Part shown: positions 8,177-10,651 of the stretch, piece by piece
Layout of the letters: each line of letters begins with the position of its first letter
Position numbering within the stretch: position 1 is the stretch's first letter
Program-made: the position numbers and the translations under genes
Assembly (NCBI GenBank): GCA_003555415.1
Contig: PWHX01000102.1
Location: 1 to 10,651, forward strand
Reading direction: 5' to 3'
Length of the DNA: 10,651 nucleotides
From: Syntrophomonadaceae bacterium
GTDB taxonomy: Bacteria > Bacillota > Dethiobacteria > SKNC01
The notes under the pieces: model-generated
The model's database searches: none
Seen by the model: the letters and a program-made list of their open reading frames with translations, nothing else
Told to the model about the DNA's origin: nothing

Positions 8177-8541
8177 GGGGGCGTAAGGATTCGACGGGAG
8201 TGCTTATGGGTAGAAGCTGCGAGTCCGGGACCATGAAACCCGGTCATAAACATGGACCTATAAAATAAACGCAGAAGATAATTACGCTTTAGCTGCTGCT
8301 TAGAAAGCAGTAGCCGTCCACCCGGTTTTCCGCCTGCGGAACCGGACTGGGCGTCAAGAAGCAGGCTACCTTCCCTTTGTTATGCACAGGACAGGGGAAC
8401 AGGGAAATTAATCTGAGCTAGTGATGTTAAGTCCCCCGCCCTGAGGGAATGACATCACGAAAAGAAAAATCAGGGCTACGCTCGTAGATGCTTCTGCTGG
8501 TACACTTTCGGACGCGGGTTCGATTCCCGCCGCCTCCACCA
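8177..8541 (+). ncRNA. ssrA: transfer-messenger RNA (tmRNA, 10Sa RNA)
   Basis: Rescues ribosomes stalled on broken mRNA: it acts as an alanine tRNA, then as a short template for a degradation tag. Length is 365 bases. The 5' end GGGGGCG (8177-8183) pairs with CGCCTCC (8531-8537), with one G-T wobble, followed by discriminator A and encoded CCA (8539-8541). The T arm GCGGG-TTCGATT-CCCGC and the 5' GTAAGGATTCGACGGG are diagnostic. The long helix 2 pairs GTGCTTATGGGTAGAAGC with GCTTCTGCTGGTACAC. Pseudoknot 1 is visible around 8225-8255 (CCGGG/CCCGG and CCATG/CATGG), and a strong stem lies around 8322-8346 (CCGGTTTTCCGC with GCGGAACCGG). It is one-piece, not permuted. The 5' end would be made by RNase P processing of a smpB-ssrA transcript. 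Confidence 0.98.
8271..8303 (+). other. tmRNA tag reading frame, AEDNYALAAA
   Basis: The resume codon GCA at 8271 opens ten codons, A-E-D-N-Y-A-L-A-A-A, and then TAG (8301-8303). With the alanine carried by the tmRNA, the appended tag is A-AEDNYALAAA. The AEDNYALA part fits Clostridia tags. The end is AAA rather than the usual LAA because GCT occurs three times before the stop. The ATAAAC before the resume codon resembles the conserved upstream element. The reading is direct; the choice of resume codon is by family pattern. Confidence 0.88.
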
Positions 8542-8570
8542 AATAAAAACCTAAACTTTTATACAATGTA

Positions 8571-8603
8571 AATCCTTTGATACCAAAGGGTTCTTTGCTT
8601 TTT
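8571..8603 (+). terminator. intrinsic terminator 1 after ssrA
   Basis: The stem AATCCTTTG (8571-8579) with CAAAGGGTT (8584-8592) has nine pairs including one G-T and a four-base loop. An interrupted T-rich tail follows, ending in TTTTT (8599-8603). It lies 29 bases after the tmRNA CCA. The broken T-run suggests it is the weaker of two tandem terminators. Confidence 0.65.
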
Positions 8604-8614
8604 AGGAGTAAAAT

Positions 8615-8640
8615 GGTCGTCCAGAAACGGACGATTTTTT
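8615..8640 (+). terminator. intrinsic terminator 2 after ssrA
   Basis: TCGTCC (8617-8622) pairs with GGACGA (8629-8634), extendable by two G-T pairs, with loop AGAAAC, and runs directly into TTTTTT (8635-8640). It backs up the first hairpin and marks the end of the rnr-smpB-ssrA block. Confidence 0.82.
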
Positions 8641-8643
8641 ATT

Positions 8644-8720
8644 TTGCACACTCTTCTGCCAGAAAGCATGCACCCGGGGGGTGCATTTTAGGTTTGGGGG
8701 GTGCAAGTCTTTTAGCAGAA
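8644..8720. repeat. G-rich segment with competing inverted and direct repeats
   Basis: Three kinds of repeat overlap. A tight hairpin pairs ATGCACCC (8668-8675) with GGGTGCAT (8679-8686), with a 3-base loop and TTT after it. GGGGGGTGCA occurs directly twice (8676-8685 and 8696-8705), each followed by TTTTAG, the second after an extra AGTC. The second copy also pairs with TGCACCC (8669-8675). That larger hairpin continues outward through AAAG/CTTT to TTCTGC (8654-8659) with GCAGAA (8715-8720). The small and large folds exclude each other. It could be a structured RNA, an end of a lost mobile element, or a decayed repeat. I recognise no known family, and no promoter is evident. Confidence 0.5.
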
Positions 8721-8897
8721 ATGAAAGTGGGCTTATTAAGATTGTTAAGCGGAAGGAAGTTATTTTAAAGTTGAAAATTAGCTGGACACTTATTGCTAAA
8801 AAAAGCTGCGCTATTTATTCTTGGCACATATGCTAAATACTCTGAAGATAAAAGGTAAAAGGTGGATATGTGTCGAAAAGATAATTAGTCTTGAAAT
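8721..8897. other. non-coding stretch, no recognised content
   Basis: About 180 A/T-rich bases between the repeat segment and the protease remnant. I find no credible coding frame, hairpin-plus-T-run, promoter pair or tRNA here. Short open frames lack ribosome sites and resemble nothing I know. It may hold the decayed upstream region of the following pseudogene. Confidence 0.5.
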
Positions 8898-9279
8898 CCG
8901 AGTTATTGCAGGGGTAAACATTGGGTTGCAACAGTCGATGCTATTTTCCCATTCATTTTGATAAGTTTTGGATTGACATGGGGCATTGCCTCGCTGATGA
9001 TCTTTTTTAATGACCAGTTTGTTGTCATATTTGGCGAAATAAGCCCTTCGAACCCCTTGTATATTCTGGCTGTCTACGCCCCAGCCATTGCTGCGTTTAT
9101 ACTAATCTGGCGTAACTACGGGTTGAGCGGTCTTATAGCCGGATGGTCAACCCTGGGATACGATCTTTTTTGGTTTAGCTGCGTTGGTAATAGTAATCTT
9201 AAAACGAAGAACAATGTTTGCCCACAGCAGTGCTGTAACCACAATTCTTTATCCTAGAGATGAGCCCCCTATCAGTTAA
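8898..9279 (+). pseudogene. CPBP-family intramembrane protease remnant with catalytic core deleted
   Basis: Intact CPBP (CAAX protease/bacteriocin-processing) proteins are multi-pass membrane metalloproteases with EExxR and FxxxH motifs. Here the N-terminal part is readable from about 8913 to 9138: KHWVA...FPFILISFGLTWGIAS, GEISPSNPLYILAVYAPA, and FILIWRNYGLSGL. The frame then changes, and from 9139 to the TAA at 9277-9279 the typical C-terminus is read: DGQPWDTIFFGLAALVIV, KRRTMFAHSSAVTTILY. The two ends abut, so roughly the middle half, with all active-site motifs, is gone. There is no ATG or ribosome site at the front, only a TTG inside the first membrane segment. The 99-residue open frame starting at that TTG (8958) is not a real protein; its last 30 or so codons are out of frame. 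Family assignment is by sequence memory and is fairly sure at both ends. Confidence 0.75.
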
Positions 9280-9411
9280 CCAAAAAAATTCCCAGGATAC
9301 AAGCAATATGCTCAAAAGACTAACATGTTTATTCCCGAGCCGCCGAGAAAACTGAAGTCAAAAATTAAAGTTTAATGTATTTCATTCTTATGTAGTAAGA
9401 AGAATACTGAC
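9280..9411. other. non-coding stretch between two gene remnants
   Basis: A/T-rich bases with stops in all frames and no feature I recognise. The missing N-terminal half of the next remnant is not readable here. A 15-codon frame from ATG 9308 has only a weak AGGA upstream and is not credible. Confidence 0.45.
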
Positions 9412-9626
9412 AGTTTTGTTATTAATCCAGCTCTAACAAATAACAGTTTCAATTACGCTCTATTGGCTGGTGCTTTCTTTGGCTTAATCACTTACGCGAC
9501 TTATGATTTGACAAATCATGCGACTTTAAAAGGTTGGCCTTTAATTGTAACCTTGGCAGATTTGGCCTGGGGATTTTTATCGCAAGCACTACAGCTGTAA
9601 TCAGCTTTTAGATTATCATTAACAGG
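9412..9626 (+). pseudogene. DUF2177-family membrane protein fragment
   Basis: DUF2177 proteins are small four-helix membrane proteins of unknown function. The frame from 9412 reads SFVINPALTNNSFNYALLAG, then FFGLITYATYDLTNHATLKG and WPLIVTLADLAWG, a close match to the central and C-terminal half of the family. At about 9571-9572 one base is missing: continuing in frame hits TAA at 9598, whereas a shift restores IFIASTTAVISF, then a TAG at 9609-9611, then IIINR. The first roughly 70 residues of the family are absent. So it has lost its 5' half and carries one frameshift and one nonsense codon. Assignment is by remembered family pattern; non-function is clear from the lesions. Confidence 0.7.
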
Positions 9627-9746
9627 CCTGATGTGCCAGTGGATAACTGGGCTTTTCGCAATAGTGAGGAAGCATCTCATGACCATTACTGCCAGCTAGG
9701 AGCAAAAGTTGGAGAGTTATTGAAAAAGTGTATAATGTACGCGTGA
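9627..9746 (+). other. open remnant without recognised homology
   Basis: The frame that restores the DUF2177 end stays open after its TAG and runs 40 further codons to TGA at 9744-9746 (reading VDNWAFRNSEEASHDHY and onward to KCIMYA). It has no start or ribosome site of its own and extends beyond the usual end of DUF2177. It may be part of another decayed gene fused by deletion, or simply chance. No function is proposed. Confidence 0.3.
9709..9736 (+). promoter_or_regulatory. candidate promoter for the nitroreductase gene
   Basis: A perfect TATAAT at 9731-9736 has TTGGAG 16 bases upstream (9709-9714), which matches only the TTG of the -35 consensus. It would give a leader of about 80 bases. 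An A/T-only inverted repeat (AAAATTTA at 9764-9771 with TAAATTTT at 9794-9801) lies in that leader. The call is tentative. Confidence 0.35.
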
Positions 9747-9822
9747 AATAGTAGAGTGCCATTAAAATTTATACTACTCGGTTAATGAATATTTAAATTT
9801 TGGAGAAAGGGGCAATAAATTA

Positions 9823-10326
9823 ATGGATGCAATATTAAGCAGAAAGAGCATAAGAAAATACAAGAATATTAAAGTAAGCGATGAAATTGTTGAAGAATTG
9901 TTAAAGGCAGGGATGGCAGCACCTTCTGCTGGAAATGAACAACCTTGGGAATTTATAGTTTTGAGAGATAAGGAGATTATGAAAAAAATAACTGAAGTAC
10001 ATCCATATTCACAAATGTTATTAAATACAAATGTTGCAATTGTAGTTTGTGGAGATGAAGCAAAAGAAATATATAAAGGTTTTTGGGTACAGGATTGTTC
10101 TGCGGCTACAGAAAATATTTTAATTGCTGCTGAAGATAAGGGTTTAGGTGCTGTATGGCTAGGAGTTTACCCAATGGAAGATAGGGTAAATGCAGTAAAA
10201 GAACTTCTAAATTTGCCAAACAGTGTAATTCCGTTATCAATAATACCTGTGGGATACCCAGATGAGCAAAAAAACTCAGCAAATAGATTTAATAAAGCAA
10301 GAATACATTATGACAGATGGCATTAG
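9823..10326 (+). CDS. small nitroreductase-family FMN oxidoreductase
   Basis: Flavin-dependent NAD(P)H oxidoreductase of the nitroreductase fold; the physiological substrate cannot be told from sequence. It is 167 residues, typical of the short single-domain members. FMN-contacting motifs are present: R7-x-S9-x-R11-K-Y at the N-terminus, APSAGNEQPWEF (33-44), GLGAVWLGVYP (107-117) and PVGYP (142-146). It ends HYDRWH, as these proteins often do. The NADPH-specific large-subfamily features are absent. The ATG has GAAAGGGG ten bases upstream (9805-9812). Codons are visibly richer in A/T than in gpmI to smpB (many AAA, ATA, TTA, GAA), and it stands alone among decayed genes, suggesting separate acquisition. 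It appears intact and probably functional. Confidence 0.9.
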   Translation: MDAILSRKSIRKYKNIKVSDEIVEELLKAGMAAPSAGNEQPWEFIVLRDKEIMKKITEVHPYSQMLLNTNVAIVVCGDEAKEIYKGFWVQDCSAATENILIAAEDKGLGAVWLGVYPMEDRVNAVKELLNLPNSVIPLSIIPVGYPDEQKNSANRFNKARIHYDRWH

Positions 10327-10454
10327 GGTAGTTTTGTTTAGATATTTTTAAGCAGTTTTTACCTCCCTATCTAAGAAATTAAGTTTTTATTTCACCATTA
10401 TGTCGATCCGCTCCATCGGGATCAATGGCTTGGTAATCGAAAAAGCCGGCAATC
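10327..10454. other. intergenic stretch, nothing firm
   Basis: No clear terminator follows the nitroreductase gene: TAGATA and TATCTA could pair across a loop of more than 20 bases without a T-run. A short frame from ATG 10400 (reads MSIRSIGINGLVIEKAGN, stop 10463) has no ribosome site. It overlaps the next ORF in another frame and might be its displaced N-terminus, but this cannot be shown. Confidence 0.35.
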
Positions 10455-10651
10455 ATGCCAGATAACCTGGGAACACCTAACGAGAAATACCTTAATGAGA
10501 TAGCAGATATTTTCTTGCCGGATGAAAATAGTATATGTACACCCTATACTATCCAGCTAAAACGTAAAGAAGGCGAATACTACCTTCATCTAACCTATGA
10601 AGAAGAAACTCCCGGCAAAGAACTTAAATGGGATAATGCTATAAATGCTGA
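10455..10651 (+). CDS. unrecognised protein, N-terminal part, runs off the right edge
   Basis: From ATG 10455 the frame is open for 65 codons to the end of the window. The sequence is soluble, acidic and charged (NEKYLNEIADIFLPDENS, YTIQLKRKEGEYYLHLTYEE), with no signal peptide, membrane segment or motif I know. No ribosome site precedes the ATG, and it is the only start codon in the open frame (open from 10437). The gene may therefore have lost its true 5' end, or carry a frameshift in 10400-10460. Codon use resembles the core genes more than the nitroreductase. No function is proposed. Confidence 0.45.
   Translation, partial: MPDNLGTPNEKYLNEIADIFLPDENSICTPYTIQLKRKEGEYYLHLTYEEETPGKELKWDNAINA

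Noticed and set aside
8086..8268. 60-codon frame overlapping the smpB end and tmRNA 5' part
   Set aside because: It lies across a certain protein gene in another frame and a structural RNA; no ribosome site.
8676..8705. Paired GGGGGG runs as a G-quadruplex
   Set aside because: Only two G-runs 14 bases apart; the G tracts are better explained by the hairpins with TGCACCC.
8577..8768. 63-codon frame after ssrA
   Set aside because: It starts inside terminator 1, runs through terminator 2 and the hairpin repeats, and shows no protein-like sequence.
9331..9346. ATTCCCG-AG-CCGCC as a degenerate copy of the ssrA 3' end (attachment-site remnant)
   Set aside because: The match needs a two-base gap, covers only about 12 bases, and does not extend on either side; likely chance.

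Overview
The window reads as a Bacillota (Firmicutes) chromosome, most likely an anaerobic member of the Clostridia. Three things point there: moderate A+T content with strong GGAGG-type ribosome sites, the order gpmI-eno-secG-...-rnr-smpB-ssrA that is typical of low-GC Gram-positives, and a K+-dependent membrane pyrophosphatase common in anaerobes. The species cannot be named from the sequence.

Left and centre (1-8541) is compact core genome on the + strand. The end of the glycolytic operon comes first: gpmI, cut by the left edge, then eno, which starts on the base after the gpmI stop. SecG (Sec translocon subunit) follows, then hppA, an ion-pumping pyrophosphatase closed by a strong intrinsic terminator. 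Next is an RNA-quality-control block: RNase R (rnr), SmpB (smpB) and tmRNA (ssrA). These three cooperate: tmRNA-SmpB rescues stalled ribosomes and tags the nascent chain, and RNase R degrades the faulty mRNA. A near-consensus promoter lies between rnr and smpB. smpB and ssrA are 11 bases apart. Two hairpin-plus-T-run terminators follow ssrA.

Right part (8542-10651) is accessory and decayed. Just past the terminators is a G-rich segment with several competing hairpins. Then come two clear gene remnants. One is a CPBP-family intramembrane protease that keeps its N- and C-terminal ends but has lost the catalytic middle. The other is a DUF2177-family membrane protein fragment with a frameshift and a stop. 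An intact small FMN nitroreductase gene with visibly more A/T-rich codons follows. The right edge carries the start of an unrecognised ORF without a visible ribosome site.

I see no convincing undescribed multi-gene system. The points most worth a second look are the tmRNA tag ending in ALAAA, the smpB promoter whose predicted start falls on an in-frame ATG, the alternative-fold segment after ssrA, and the gene graveyard beside the tmRNA gene. There is no CRISPR array, tRNA, rRNA or intact insertion sequence in the window.
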